Assembly: GCA_003210075.1 (NCBI GenBank)
Contig: QCNR01000001.1
Location: forward strand, 1-64,000
Source: Pelagibacteraceae bacterium AG-426-G09
GTDB taxonomy: Bacteria > Pseudomonadota > Alphaproteobacteria > Pelagibacterales > Pelagibacteraceae
Reading direction: 5' to 3'
Length of the DNA: 64,000 nt
In this document: positions 1 to 9,104 of the stretch, piece after piece
How the letters are laid out: each line of letters opens with the position of its first letter
How positions within the stretch are numbered: the first letter of the stretch is position 1
The notes under the pieces: generated by a model
Databases searched by the model: none
What the model saw: only the letters and a program-made list of their open reading frames with translations
Told to the model about the DNA's origin: nothing
Translations under genes and position numbers: made by a program

Positions 1-34
1 TATTTGTTTTTTCGGTTTGAAATTCGTTATCCAT
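1..34 (-). CDS. N-terminal start of a gene running out of the window, possibly prfB
   Basis: A minus-strand ATG at 34 overlaps the stop codon of the penicillin-binding protein gene by one base (TAATG) and opens a frame beginning MDNEFQTEKTN before the window ends. The tight junction says it is the next gene of the same operon. In many alphaproteobacteria mrcA is followed by prfB (peptide chain release factor 2). That identity rests on gene order alone, since eleven residues cannot be assigned. Confidence 0.4.
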   Translation of the reverse strand, partial: MDNEFQTEKTN

Positions 35-2370
35 TAATAAAACTTATAAATATTTTCTTTTGAAATATACTCTATGTTACCATATTGAATTTTATTATTA
101 ATTAAATCTTTTTCTTTAAAAGCCTCAATAATTATTGATTCATCATTATAAGAAGCTCTTTCGCCTGTGTTTGAGTTTACTACAAGCATTCTGATTCCTT
201 GAGGGATTTTAAAGGGTCTTGCGCTGTCTTTTTTTACAGTATTTTTGACAAATTTTTTAAAAATTGGCATTGCAGTTCTAGCTCCAGTCTCATATCTTCC
301 TAGCGATGATGGATCATCATACCCTACGTATACTCCTATTACATAGTTAGATGAAAATCCTATAAACCAAGTATCAGTATTTTTATTCGTTGTTCCTGTT
401 TTACCTCCAAGATCTAAATTTAAATCTCGAAGACCCTTTGCGGTACCTCTTTTTACTGTCCCTTCTAAAATAGAAGTCATTTGGTAGGCTGTTTCCTTGC
501 TTATAATTTGTTTAAAATTATTTTTAATCATTGGAATTTTTTCACTTAAATAAGAAATTTGATTACATCCATCACATTCTCTATTTTCTGAGTTAAAAAT
601 CGTATTACCTTCACTATCTTGTATTCTATCAATAAATTTTGGAACTATCAATTTTCCACCATTCACAAAACTACAATATGCATTTGTTAATTTAATTAAA
701 GAAGTTTCACTTGACCCTAAAGATAATGACAATAATTCCTCTGGATTTTCATAAATATTTAAAGCTTTAGCAAACTTAGCAATTTTTTTTATACCTATGT
801 TTTGCGCTATTCTTACTGTCATTAAATTTCTAGATTTTTCAACTCCTGTTCTGAGTGTTGATGGTCCATAAAATTTTTTTCCATAATTTTCTGGTTTCCA
901 TAATTTTAAATCTTCTCCTTGATCAAATACAATTGGCGCATCCAAAATTAATGTTGCTGGTGTATATCCGTTTTCAAGCGCTAAAGCGTAAACAAAAGGT
1001 TTAAAAGCTGACCCAGGTTGTCTCAGAGCTTGAGTTGCTCTATTAAACTCGCTATTTTTAAAACTAAAGCCCCCACTTAAAGCTAATACTCTTCCAGTGT
1101 ATGGATCCATAACTACTATTGCACCATTTACTTTAGGAAGCTGTCTTAAATTATATTTATTATCCTCTATTTTTTCTACATAAACAATGTCACCAACTTC
1201 AAGAAGGTCATTAAAATTTTTCTTTGTCCAATCTATTGACGAAAATTCAATAATTCCTTTTGATCCATCAGTAATTTCAATTTCAGCAGAAAATCGATTT
1301 AATTTTTTAACTATTGAGAGTTTCCAACCTATCGACTCCTCTAATTTATAGTCATTTAAATTTTTTTTCCAATTAGAATTGTTTTTTTTATTCAAAATTG
1401 GTCCACGCCATCCTTTTTTTTTATCAAACTCAATTAACCCAGACCTCAGTGACAAAGTGGCTTGTTCTTGAAGATATATATTTAAAGGTGTATTTATAGT
1501 AAATCCTTGTTTGTAAACTTTATCAAATCCATATTTATCAACTATTAATTTTCTAATATCTTCGACATAATAATTAGAGTTTTCTAAATAAACAGATTTT
1601 CTTTTTTTTAATTGTATTTTTTCCTCTGAAAATATTTTAAATTGTTTTTCGTTTAAGTAATTATTTTCAAATAAATTTTTAATTACTAAATTTCTTCTAA
1701 ACTTAGCTAATTCAGGGTTTTTGTATGGATTATATCTACTTGGCGCTTTTGGAAGTGCTGCCAATAAAGCTGCTTCTGGATAGCTTAATTCACTGATAGG
1801 TTTGTCAAAGTATTGAAGGCTAGCTGAAGCTATACCGTAGCTTCCCTCACCTAGATAAATTTGATTTAAATAAAGTTCAAGAATTCTCTCTTTTGTTAAT
1901 GCTCTTTCAATCCTGAATGCTAAAATTGCTTCTTTAAGTTTTCTATCAATTGAAACTTCGTTTGATAAAAGAAAATTTTTTGCAACTTGCTGTGTAATAG
2001 TTGAGGCACCCTCAAGCCTTTTAGAAGTCATAATATTTGAAATATTATTTATTATCGCTCTTAATACCCCTTTAGCATCGACACCTGGATGTTTAAAAAA
2101 ATTTTTGTCCTCTGCAGATAAAAACGAATTTACAACCAATGAAGGTATCGAATTGAAAGGAACGAATATTCTTTTTTCTGACGAAAATTCACTTAATAAT
2201 TGTCCATCATTTGAATAAAGCTTACTAGAAATTGGAGGTTTATAATTTTTTAAAAACTTATAGTCAGGTAAGTCGTTAGAATAGTACCATAATATACTAA
2301 TAATTCCGGTTATTGATATAACGCATAAAAATATGGTCAAAATGAAGATTTTTTTTAAATGTTTAATCAT
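34..2370 (-). CDS. mrcA: Penicillin-binding protein 1A, bifunctional transglycosylase/transpeptidase
   Basis: This class A PBP polymerises and cross-links peptidoglycan at the outer face of the inner membrane. It has a short cytoplasmic start, one membrane anchor (about residues 8-28), then a glycosyltransferase 51 domain with the catalytic Glu87 motif EDKNFFKHPG. The C-terminal transpeptidase has the nucleophile Ser454 in GSAFK, the SRN triad motif and KTGTT near residue 660. An OB-like insert between the domains is usual for PBP1A. At 778 aa it has normal length and looks intact. It is transcribed away from rne, with 89 bases between the two starts, and overlaps the next gene downstream by one base. 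Confidence 0.95.
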   Translation of the reverse strand: MIKHLKKIFILTIFLCVISITGIISILWYYSNDLPDYKFLKNYKPPISSKLYSNDGQLLSEFSSEKRIFVPFNSIPSLVVNSFLSAEDKNFFKHPGVDAKGVLRAIINNISNIMTSKRLEGASTITQQVAKNFLLSNEVSIDRKLKEAILAFRIERALTKERILELYLNQIYLGEGSYGIASASLQYFDKPISELSYPEAALLAALPKAPSRYNPYKNPELAKFRRNLVIKNLFENNYLNEKQFKIFSEEKIQLKKRKSVYLENSNYYVEDIRKLIVDKYGFDKVYKQGFTINTPLNIYLQEQATLSLRSGLIEFDKKKGWRGPILNKKNNSNWKKNLNDYKLEESIGWKLSIVKKLNRFSAEIEITDGSKGIIEFSSIDWTKKNFNDLLEVGDIVYVEKIEDNKYNLRQLPKVNGAIVVMDPYTGRVLALSGGFSFKNSEFNRATQALRQPGSAFKPFVYALALENGYTPATLILDAPIVFDQGEDLKLWKPENYGKKFYGPSTLRTGVEKSRNLMTVRIAQNIGIKKIAKFAKALNIYENPEELLSLSLGSSETSLIKLTNAYCSFVNGGKLIVPKFIDRIQDSEGNTIFNSENRECDGCNQISYLSEKIPMIKNNFKQIISKETAYQMTSILEGTVKRGTAKGLRDLNLDLGGKTGTTNKNTDTWFIGFSSNYVIGVYVGYDDPSSLGRYETGARTAMPIFKKFVKNTVKKDSARPFKIPQGIRMLVVNSNTGERASYNDESIIIEAFKEKDLINNKIQYGNIEYISKENIYKFY

Positions 2371-2459
2371 TTCTATTTTAATTAATCTATGAATTTGTTA
2401 ATGTTATGGCACACATATTATTAATAAAATATTTAAATGAATAAAATACACATAAACAT

Positions 2460-4253
2460 ATGCCAAAAAACTTATTTATTGATGCATCGCATCCTAATCG
2501 AACTAGAGTTGTTCTTAAATCAGAAAATGATATCGAAGATTACGAATACGAAGGTAAGAATAATAATTTAATAAAGAACAATATTTATTTAGGAAAAGTA
2601 AGCAGAATTGAACCATCTCTTCAAGCTGCCTTTGTTGATTTTGGTAGAGAAAGGCATGGTTTTCTTTCATTCAACGATATACAGAGCGATTATTATCAAA
2701 TACCTCAAAGTGACATAGAAATCATTAAAAAGGAAGAAGAAGAAACAAGAATTGAATTACAAAAACAAAGTGAAATAAATGAAACTAATTTAGAAGAAAA
2801 AGATTTAGAAGAAAAAATACTTGAACCAGATTCTAAAATAGAAATATCTGAGGAAGAAAGTCAAGTTATTGAAAAAACATCTGAGACTAATTCAAGTAAT
2901 TTAAAAAATAAGAAGAAGAGATATAAAATTCAGGAAGTTATAAAACCAAATCAAGTAATACTTGTTCAAGTTCTAAAAGATGAAAGAGGCCTTAAGGGTG
3001 CTGCGTTAACAACCTTTATTTCAATTGCGGGTAAATACACAGTTTTAATGCCTAATACACCAAAAGGAGGAGGTATCTCTCGGAAAATTTTTAATCCAAT
3101 TGATAGAAAAAAAATTAGACAAATACTAAATCTTATAGAGATACCAAAAGAGATGGGTTTGATAGTAAGGACTGCTGGATCAAATAAAACAAAAAACGAT
3201 ATAGAAACCGATTTAACAAATTCCATAAATAGTTGGGAAGAAATTAAAAGTAAAGCAATGGACTCAATTGCACCTTCGATAATATTTGAAGAGAGTGACA
3301 TAATCAAAAGAAGTTTAAGAGACATGGTAGATGATGATGTTCAAAATATATTTGTCGAAGGTAACGAAGGTTATCAAAAAGCAAAATTATATGTGAAGCA
3401 ATTAATGCCTAAGCAAATCAAAAAGGTAAAAAAATATAGAGAGAAGACACCTTTATTTTTTAAAAATAATATTGAAGCAAAACTTTATGAAATATATAAA
3501 TCGGAAGTTAAACTTAAATCTGGAGGATATCTTGTCATAAATCCAACAGAAGCTCTTGTATCAATTGATGTTAATTCAGGGAAATCCATAAAACAAAAAA
3601 ATGTTGAAAGCACTGCTCTAGATACGAATTTAGAAGCGGCAGAAGAAATAGCAAGACAAATAAAAATTAGAGATTTATCTGGATTAATAATAATTGACTT
3701 TATTGATATGCATAATTTTTCTAACAGAAGGCAGGTTGAGAGAAAACTAAAAGAAAAGTGCAGAAAAGATAGAGCAAGAATTCAAATAGGCAGAATTACT
3801 CATTTTGGTTTACTTGAAATGTCAAGACAAAGGTTAAGGGAAAGTAATGTTAAATGGGTTATGAGTCTAACAATTGAATCTCAAGCTTTAAAAGTTTTAA
3901 AACTTGCTGAAATCAAATCATTGGAAAATAAATCAAAAGAAATTTTTGTTTTTTTAAATAAAAAAATAATTGATTTTGTCTCTAAAAACAGTGAAGAAGA
4001 TATAATTTATTTTCAGAAAAAAAATAAAGTCAAAATTACTTTTAAAGAAGATTTAAACTTTGGTGTAAATGATTACAGAATAGAGTTTAAATCAAAAACA
4101 AACAAAATAATTGAAACTATTGAGTCTGAAAAACCTATCATTAAAGAAACAAATGTAATTAAATTCGAAGACAAGAAACAAAAATATAAAAAATCATTCA
4201 ATAAGAATGTAAAAAAAAAATATCACAAAAAATATAAAAAAAAAACTAAATGA
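2460..4253 (+). CDS. rne: Ribonuclease E/G family endoribonuclease, short form
   Basis: This single-strand-specific endoribonuclease acts in mRNA decay and rRNA/tRNA processing. The N-terminal S1 domain starts near residue 36 and is split by a highly charged insertion (about 82-156, rich in Glu and Lys). The catalytic Mg-binding aspartates are Asp370 (SIDVNSGK) and Asp413 (IIIDFIDM), 43 residues apart as in E. coli RNase E. The usual CPxC zinc-link after EMSRQRLR (453-460) is absent. The protein continues directly into a small-domain-like stretch and a Lys-rich tail, and there is no long degradosome scaffold. The 3' end overlaps convergent thiG by 8 bases. RNase E versus G naming is uncertain. 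Confidence 0.93.
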   Translation: MPKNLFIDASHPNRTRVVLKSENDIEDYEYEGKNNNLIKNNIYLGKVSRIEPSLQAAFVDFGRERHGFLSFNDIQSDYYQIPQSDIEIIKKEEEETRIELQKQSEINETNLEEKDLEEKILEPDSKIEISEEESQVIEKTSETNSSNLKNKKKRYKIQEVIKPNQVILVQVLKDERGLKGAALTTFISIAGKYTVLMPNTPKGGGISRKIFNPIDRKKIRQILNLIEIPKEMGLIVRTAGSNKTKNDIETDLTNSINSWEEIKSKAMDSIAPSIIFEESDIIKRSLRDMVDDDVQNIFVEGNEGYQKAKLYVKQLMPKQIKKVKKYREKTPLFFKNNIEAKLYEIYKSEVKLKSGGYLVINPTEALVSIDVNSGKSIKQKNVESTALDTNLEAAEEIARQIKIRDLSGLIIIDFIDMHNFSNRRQVERKLKEKCRKDRARIQIGRITHFGLLEMSRQRLRESNVKWVMSLTIESQALKVLKLAEIKSLENKSKEIFVFLNKKIIDFVSKNSEEDIIYFQKKNKVKITFKEDLNFGVNDYRIEFKSKTNKIIETIESEKPIIKETNVIKFEDKKQKYKKSFNKNVKKKYHKKYKKKTK

Positions 4254-5022
4254 TACCTTTTTTTGGAGAGGAAGCAGAACCAAAAAAATTTTTTTCCATC
4301 CTGCCAGATAGATAAGATTTTCTTCCTGATATTACAGCAAGCTTCATTGCTTTTGCCATTTCAATTGGATTTTTAGATTTTGCGATAGCTGAATTAATTA
4401 ACACTCCATCACATCCCAGTTCCATAGCTATAGTTGCATCTGAAGCTTGTCCAATCCCTGCATCGATTAATAATGGAATTTTAATATTTTTCTTAATTAT
4501 CTTAATATTAATTTTATTTTGAATTCCTAATCCTGAGCCTATAGGTGCAGCTAAAGGCATAATGGCAGCTGCTCCAACACTTTCTAGTCTTTTTGCCATT
4601 AGCGGGTCATCGTTACAATAAACCATTACTTGGAAACCTTCTTTGGTAAGTACTTCAGTTGATTTTAATGTTTCAATCATATCTGGAAGTAAAGTTTTTT
4701 TATCACCTAAAATTTCTAACTTAACAAGTTTCCATCCACCAATTTCTCTAGCCAATCTTAAAGTTCTTAATGCATCTTTTGAATTAAAGCAGCCAGCAGT
4801 ATTTGGTAAGTAAGTAATTTTTTTTGGATTTAAATAATCCATTAACAATGGTTTTTTTTTGTCAGTGATGTTTACTCTTCTTACTGCTACAGTAACTATC
4901 TCTGCTCCAGATGCTTTTACAGCTTTTGCACACTCTATAAAGCTTTTGTATTTTCCAGTTCCGACTATTAATCTAGAAATATACTTTTTATTTGATATTT
5001 TAAAATAATCTTTTGTTGCCAT
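4246..5022 (-). CDS. thiG: Thiazole synthase ThiG
   Basis: ThiG forms the thiazole phosphate of thiamine from 1-deoxyxylulose 5-phosphate, a glycine-derived imine and ThiS thiocarboxylate. The TIM-barrel sequence contains Lys101 in [10 protein letters not shown], the expected Schiff-base lysine, and the phosphate-loop segments LIDAGIG and [12 protein letters not shown]. Length is normal at 258 aa. It overlaps thiS by one base, so the carrier and the synthase are translationally coupled. From family knowledge, SAR11 usually keeps the thiazole branch while lacking ThiC, which makes it dependent on external pyrimidine. That loss cannot be seen in this window. Confidence 0.95.
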   Translation of the reverse strand: MATKDYFKISNKKYISRLIVGTGKYKSFIECAKAVKASGAEIVTVAVRRVNITDKKKPLLMDYLNPKKITYLPNTAGCFNSKDALRTLRLAREIGGWKLVKLEILGDKKTLLPDMIETLKSTEVLTKEGFQVMVYCNDDPLMAKRLESVGAAAIMPLAAPIGSGLGIQNKINIKIIKKNIKIPLLIDAGIGQASDATIAMELGCDGVLINSAIAKSKNPIEMAKAMKLAVISGRKSYLSGRMEKNFFGSASSPKKGII

Positions 5023-5240
5023 TATCCTCCACCTATGAAATGAACAATTTCTAGCTTATCATTTGGTTTCAAAGAAATTTTCTTAATTTTTTTCTTTTCT
5101 ACTATCAAGTTATTTTTTTCAATTGCTATTTTATTTAAAGGAAACTTATATTTTTTGATTAGGGCATCCAATTTTATACCTTTATTTACTCTTATTAACT
5201 TACCGTTTAACTTAATTTCTATTTTATTTTTTTTTACCAT
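5022..5240 (-). CDS. thiS: Sulfur carrier protein ThiS
   Basis: This is a small ubiquitin-fold protein of 72 aa ending in Gly-Gly-Gly (HFIGGG). The C-terminal glycine is adenylated and converted to a thiocarboxylate that donates sulfur to the thiazole ring. It is directly upstream of thiG with a one-base overlap. The start codon lies only 16 bases from the divergent aroQ start, so its promoter must sit inside the aroQ reading frame or just before it. Confidence 0.92.
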   Translation of the reverse strand: MVKKNKIEIKLNGKLIRVNKGIKLDALIKKYKFPLNKIAIEKNNLIVEKKKIKKISLKPNDKLEIVHFIGGG

Positions 5241-5256
5241 GTATTATAAATAAATT

Positions 5257-5706
5257 GTGCAAAATAATATCATAATTATCAATGGACCAAATATAAATTT
5301 ACTTGGGGATAGAGATAAATCTGTATATGGAACTGATAGCTATAATGACCTCGTTGATAAATGTAAATCACAAGCTAATAAAATTGATATTGATGTTGAA
5401 TTCTACCAATCAAATATTGAGGGAGAATTAGTTAATAAAATTCAGGAGTCTAGAAAAAAGTATGAAGGAATGATCATTAATGCTGCTGCTTTTACTCATA
5501 CGTCAGTAGCAATAAGAGATGCCTTAAGTCTATTTAAAAAACCTAGTATAGAACTGCACATTAGCAACATATACAAAAGAGAAGAATTTAGACATAAATC
5601 TTTAATTAGTGATGTTGTTACGGGTATTATTTGTGGACTTGGAACTCATGGCTATATTTTAGCCATAAATTCAATTTATGAAATGATCCAAAATGGAAAT
5701 AAATAA
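5257..5706 (+). CDS. aroQ: Type II 3-dehydroquinate dehydratase
   Basis: The enzyme dehydrates 3-dehydroquinate to 3-dehydroshikimate in the shikimate pathway. The type II fold signatures are the N-terminal NGPNINLLG, the lid residues around RDKSVYGTDSY, HTSVAIRDAL, and the ELHISNIYKREEFRHKS segment with the catalytic His. Translation begins with GTG at 5257, and the family motif starts seven residues later, which leaves no room for another start. Length is 149 aa, as usual. It overlaps accB by 14 bases and probably heads an aroQ-accB-accC operon, an order common in proteobacteria. Confidence 0.95.
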   Translation: MQNNIIIINGPNINLLGDRDKSVYGTDSYNDLVDKCKSQANKIDIDVEFYQSNIEGELVNKIQESRKKYEGMIINAAAFTHTSVAIRDALSLFKKPSIELHISNIYKREEFRHKSLISDVVTGIICGLGTHGYILAINSIYEMIQNGNK

Positions 5707-6118
5707 AAAAATTATTAAAGAATTAAAAGATTGTTTAGATGAATTTAATTTAAACGAAATTGAATATTCATATAAAGATACAAAAATAAAAGTATCTAAT
5801 AAAACTAATTCAGAAATCATATCATCAGAAAAATCCTCAACAAAAATAAATAGCTCAGTTGTTAATACAAAAAAAGATATATCTGGAAACAATGTAACAT
5901 CGCCGATCATCGGAACGGCATATTTAGCTCCAGAGCCAGGGGGGAAAAAGTTTGTAGAAGTTGGAAAAAAAATTAAAAAAGGAGATACAATAATGATTAT
6001 AGAGGCTATGAAAACAATGAATCATGTTCCAAGTTCTTATGATGGAATTGTAAAAGAAGTTTGTGTTTCCGATGGTCAGCCAGTAGAGTTTGGTCAAACT
6101 CTAATTATTATTGAATAA
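5693..6118 (+). CDS. accB: Biotin carboxyl carrier protein of acetyl-CoA carboxylase
   Basis: AccB carries the biotin that shuttles CO2 from AccC to the carboxyltransferase in the first step of fatty acid synthesis. The C-terminal biotinyl domain (about residues 66-141) contains EAMKTMNHV with biotinylated Lys107. The N-terminal half is a charged, Ser/Lys-rich linker typical of BCCP. The start lies inside the 3' end of aroQ, and the stop codon abuts the accC start without a gap. Confidence 0.95.
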   Translation: MEINKKIIKELKDCLDEFNLNEIEYSYKDTKIKVSNKTNSEIISSEKSSTKINSSVVNTKKDISGNNVTSPIIGTAYLAPEPGGKKFVEVGKKIKKGDTIMIIEAMKTMNHVPSSYDGIVKEVCVSDGQPVEFGQTLIIIE

Positions 6119-7456
6119 ATGTTTAAAAAAATTTTGATTGCAAATCGTGGTGAGATAGCTGTAAGAATAATTAGAGCATGTAAGGAATGGGGAATATCTA
6201 CAGTTGCTATTCATTCTGATGTAGATAGAGAAAGTATGCATGTCAAATTAGCAGATGAAAGTATATGTGTAGGTTCTCACCAACCATCAAGTAGCTATTT
6301 AAATATTCCTTCTATTTTGTCTGCTATTGAATTAACTAATGCTGAAGCTGTTCACCCGGGATATGGTTTTTTATCTGAAAACTATAATTTCGCAAAAATT
6401 TTAGAGGAAAATAACATTAAATTTATCGGTCCATCGTCAAAACATATTCAAATGATGGGAGATAAAATACAAGCAAAAAAAATAGCAAGAGACTATGGTC
6501 TTCCAGTCATAGAAGGTTCGGAGGGTGGTGTAAAAGATATTAAAGAAGCTAAAGAAATTTTAAAGAAAACAGGGCTTCCGATTTTAATTAAAGCAGCAGG
6601 AGGAGGAGGTGGAAAAGGAATGAAAATTGTTAAAAATGAAAATGAGTTTGAAAACCTTTTTCTCACTGCAAAATTAGAAGCTAAAAAATATTTTAATAAT
6701 GACGAAGTTTATATAGAAAAATTTTTTGAAAATCCAAGACATATAGAAGTTCAAATCTTAGCAGGAAAAAATAGAGTTATACATTTGCACGAGAGAGACT
6801 GTTCGGTGCAAAGAAGACATCAAAAATTAATCGAGGAAACACCTAGCCCAATTTTAGATAATAAACTTAGAAAAGAATTATTTGATAAAACAGTGAATAT
6901 GGTTCAAAAGATAGGATATGAAGGGGCTGGAACTGTTGAGTTTATTTACCAGGATGGAAAATTCTATTTTTTAGAAATGAACACTAGAGTTCAAGTTGAA
7001 CATCCTGTAACTGAGGTTGTTACAGGAATAGACATTATAAAAGAACAAATATTTATAGCCTTCAGTGGTGAAACAGCTTTAAAACAAGAAGACATCAAAC
7101 CTAGAGGTCATGCTATAGAATGCAGGATAAATGCTGAAGATCCATCAAAAAACTTTCAGCCTTCACCAGGTACAATTGGAATGTGCCATCAACCCTCAGG
7201 TTTTAGAACAAGGGTTGATGGAGCTATTTACCAAGGTTATAAGGTCACTCCATATTATGACAGTATGATATGTAAACTTATTTGTCATGGAAGAAATAGA
7301 ACCGAAGCAATACAAAGAATGAATAGATCTTTAGATGAATTTGTAATCGAAGGCATTACAACGACAATAGAACTTCATAAAAAATTAATCAATCATGAAA
7401 AATTCGTCAATTCTGACTTTAATGTAACTTGGTTAGACAAGGAAAAAGTCATATAA
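6119..7456 (+). CDS. accC: Biotin carboxylase subunit of acetyl-CoA carboxylase
   Basis: AccC carboxylates the biotin on AccB using ATP and bicarbonate. The sequence has the Rossmann-like N-terminal domain (KKILIANRGEIAVRIIRA), the ATP-grasp glycine-rich loop (KAAGGGGGKGMK), the conserved HERDCSVQRRHQKLIEE and EMNTRVQVEHPVTE segments, and a biotin carboxylase C-terminal domain. It is full length at 445 aa. It follows accB directly and its end overlaps the convergent DUF2155 gene by 8 bases. Confidence 0.97.
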   Translation: MFKKILIANRGEIAVRIIRACKEWGISTVAIHSDVDRESMHVKLADESICVGSHQPSSSYLNIPSILSAIELTNAEAVHPGYGFLSENYNFAKILEENNIKFIGPSSKHIQMMGDKIQAKKIARDYGLPVIEGSEGGVKDIKEAKEILKKTGLPILIKAAGGGGGKGMKIVKNENEFENLFLTAKLEAKKYFNNDEVYIEKFFENPRHIEVQILAGKNRVIHLHERDCSVQRRHQKLIEETPSPILDNKLRKELFDKTVNMVQKIGYEGAGTVEFIYQDGKFYFLEMNTRVQVEHPVTEVVTGIDIIKEQIFIAFSGETALKQEDIKPRGHAIECRINAEDPSKNFQPSPGTIGMCHQPSGFRTRVDGAIYQGYKVTPYYDSMICKLICHGRNRTEAIQRMNRSLDEFVIEGITTTIELHKKLINHEKFVNSDFNVTWLDKEKVI

Positions 7457-7859
7457 TTTTACAAGAACTAAGCCATAAATCATAGACAGGATGATCAAAA
7501 GGGTTTAATGTTGGAGATGAAGAAAATGTCCAACCATTAAATATAAAAACTTTTTCATTATTAGAAATATTTGAGTCCTTAACCTGAATATATGCAGTTA
7601 TTTCTGGATCATCATCAAATTTTGAATTTTCACATTTAAGAATTTTGATTAATAAATTTTGAAATTTTTTTTCTTCTCCAAGATTTAATTTAAGTATTGT
7701 ATTTTTTGAGCTGACTTTATCTAAAATATTTATTTCAACTAAAATATCATTTTTATTTTTTATTGATTCTTGGGCTTGAGATATAGAAATGTTAATTAAT
7801 AAAATAATCGAAATTAAACAACTAACTATTCCAGGGATTATATTTTTTTTTTGTAGCAT
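7449..7859 (-). CDS. DUF2155 secreted protein
   Basis: This short secreted protein of 136 aa has an N-terminal hydrophobic signal segment (residues 7-26, ending near ISISQAQ). The mature part carries the DUF2155 pattern: KVSSKN, ILKCENSKFDDDPEITAYIQV and a C-terminal FNGWTFSSSPTLNPFDHPVYDLWLSSC. In alphaproteobacteria this family commonly sits beside the NDUFA12-like gene, as here. The function is unknown and the location is probably periplasmic. Its start lies 38 bases inside the upstream gene, so the signal peptide is encoded over the 3' end of that gene. Confidence 0.85.
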   Translation of the reverse strand: MLQKKNIIPGIVSCLISIILLINISISQAQESIKNKNDILVEINILDKVSSKNTILKLNLGEEKKFQNLLIKILKCENSKFDDDPEITAYIQVKDSNISNNEKVFIFNGWTFSSSPTLNPFDHPVYDLWLSSCKII

Positions 7860-8184
7860 CTTGATTTTTTTTGGGATTATAAGCTTTTTTTGTTCCTGTT
7901 TGATTCGGTAAATGGTTTTTCTGCCAATTATATTTTTTTAATTCATGTGTTTCTTCTATTTTGTTTTTTATTGAATGCATCCACGAATACCACTCAACTG
8001 GAATTTTTGTTGCTTCAATTTCACCTTTATAAATAACCCATCTTTTTTTTCTTTTTTTATTTTCATAATATTTATTTCCAAACTTATCTTCGCCAACGAA
8101 TTTTCCAAAAAAAATTGTTTGCAATCTTGTTCCAAATGTTTGGTGATTCCACCAAGTCAAAATTTCTTTAATGAATGTCAACAT
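7822..8184 (-). CDS. NDUFA12-like NADH:ubiquinone oxidoreductase 17.2 kDa accessory subunit
   Basis: This is a homologue of the mitochondrial complex I accessory subunit NDUFA12 (B17.2), which alphaproteobacteria share with mitochondria. Recognisable parts are TWWNHQTFGTRLQT, GKFVGEDKFGNKYYE, KRKKRWVIYKGEIEATKIP and WYSWMH. I chose the ATG at 8184, since a longer frame would need a TTG at 8196. The length of 120 aa fits the bacterial family. The C-terminus is lysine-rich and overlaps the DUF2155 start. It probably binds the peripheral arm of complex I. The nuo genes are not in this window. Confidence 0.85.
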   Translation of the reverse strand: MLTFIKEILTWWNHQTFGTRLQTIFFGKFVGEDKFGNKYYENKKRKKRWVIYKGEIEATKIPVEWYSWMHSIKNKIEETHELKKYNWQKNHLPNQTGTKKAYNPKKNQDATKKKYNPWNS

Positions 8185-8232
8185 ATTTATTTTCAATTTC
8201 TAATTGTAAAAAAAAAATTAGACTAAATTTCA

Positions 8233-8250
8233 TTAATGTATATACATTAA
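8233..8250. repeat. 18-base perfect palindrome, candidate operator
   Basis: TTAATGTATATACATTAA is a perfect inverted repeat lying between the divergent NDUFA12-like and TSCPD genes, with its 3' edge 28 bases before the TSCPD start. It could be the site of a dimeric repressor. In a genome this AT-rich, a perfect palindrome of this size is expected about once per window by chance, so only its location makes it of interest. Confidence 0.3.
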
Positions 8251-8278
8251 ATTATTAAACTCAAAATATTTTTAATTT

Positions 8279-9103
8279 ATGGCAAAATATATTGTTGAAA
8301 CTTATTACACTTGTACCTTCAAAGTAAAACATTACCTTGACGATATAAGTAATAATCAATTAGAACACCTTGAAAAACGTGAAGATGGTGAATATGAAAT
8401 CTTAGATGTGAAATTTGATAAAAGAAATACAAAAAATCTTGAAAAAAATAACAAAAATGTAGAAACAAACTATAACGAATCCTCTAACAATTTGAGTAAT
8501 AATAAAATCAAAACTCCAAAAAATATTCCAATAAACAATGGTGTTTTAAAAGAAAGTATTACAAAAAGATTTAGTATGCCAGATAGAAGAAAAGGATACA
8601 TACAAAAAGCAACTATAGGTGATCACAAAGTATATCTTCATACTGGTGAATATGAAGACGGTAAAATTGGTGAGATCTTTATTGATACCTCTAAAGAAGG
8701 AGAGTTAGTCAAAGCATTAATGAATAATTTTGCAATAGCTGTATCATTGGGTTTACAGTATGGCGTTCCATTAGATGAATTTGTAAATGCTTTTATCGGT
8801 ACAAAATTTGAACCATCTGGAAAAGTTCAAGGAAACGATAGAATACTAAGCGCTTCATCAATACTAGATTATATTTTCAGAGAATTAGCCATTTCTTATT
8901 TAAATAGAGAGGATCTTGCTCACACACCTTCCATTGCTAATAAAGAAGATTCAATTGAAAGTGATCAAAATAATGAAGAACAAAGTCAATTTATTAAATT
9001 AGTTAAAGATATAACCAGTAAAGGATTTGTAAGAAACAATTATAGAGAAAAATTAGTTGATCTTTCAGATATCAAGCTAAATTTAAAAGGTAAAAAAAAA
9101 TAA
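8279..9103 (+). CDS. Stand-alone TSCPD-domain protein related to the C-terminus of class II ribonucleotide reductase NrdJ
   Basis: Residues about 103-215 closely resemble the extreme C-terminal TSCPD domain of alphaproteobacterial B12-dependent ribonucleotide reductase: [50 protein letters not shown] and [20 protein letters not shown]. No reductase barrel is attached. Instead there is a distinct N-terminal part ([20 protein letters not shown], then [17 protein letters not shown]) joined by an Asn-rich linker (about 55-90). It may be a regulator or partner of nucleotide reduction, or a domain reused elsewhere. I infer no enzyme activity. It stands alone between divergent and convergent neighbours, with a palindrome upstream. 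Confidence 0.75.
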   Translation: MAKYIVETYYTCTFKVKHYLDDISNNQLEHLEKREDGEYEILDVKFDKRNTKNLEKNNKNVETNYNESSNNLSNNKIKTPKNIPINNGVLKESITKRFSMPDRRKGYIQKATIGDHKVYLHTGEYEDGKIGEIFIDTSKEGELVKALMNNFAIAVSLGLQYGVPLDEFVNAFIGTKFEPSGKVQGNDRILSASSILDYIFRELAISYLNREDLAHTPSIANKEDSIESDQNNEEQSQFIKLVKDITSKGFVRNNYREKLVDLSDIKLNLKGKKK

Positions 9104-9104
9104 A

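Noticed and set aside
2395-2423. Promoter TTGTTA/TTATTA before rne
   Set aside because: Hexamers are poor and similar ones occur by chance in almost every AT-rich gap here.
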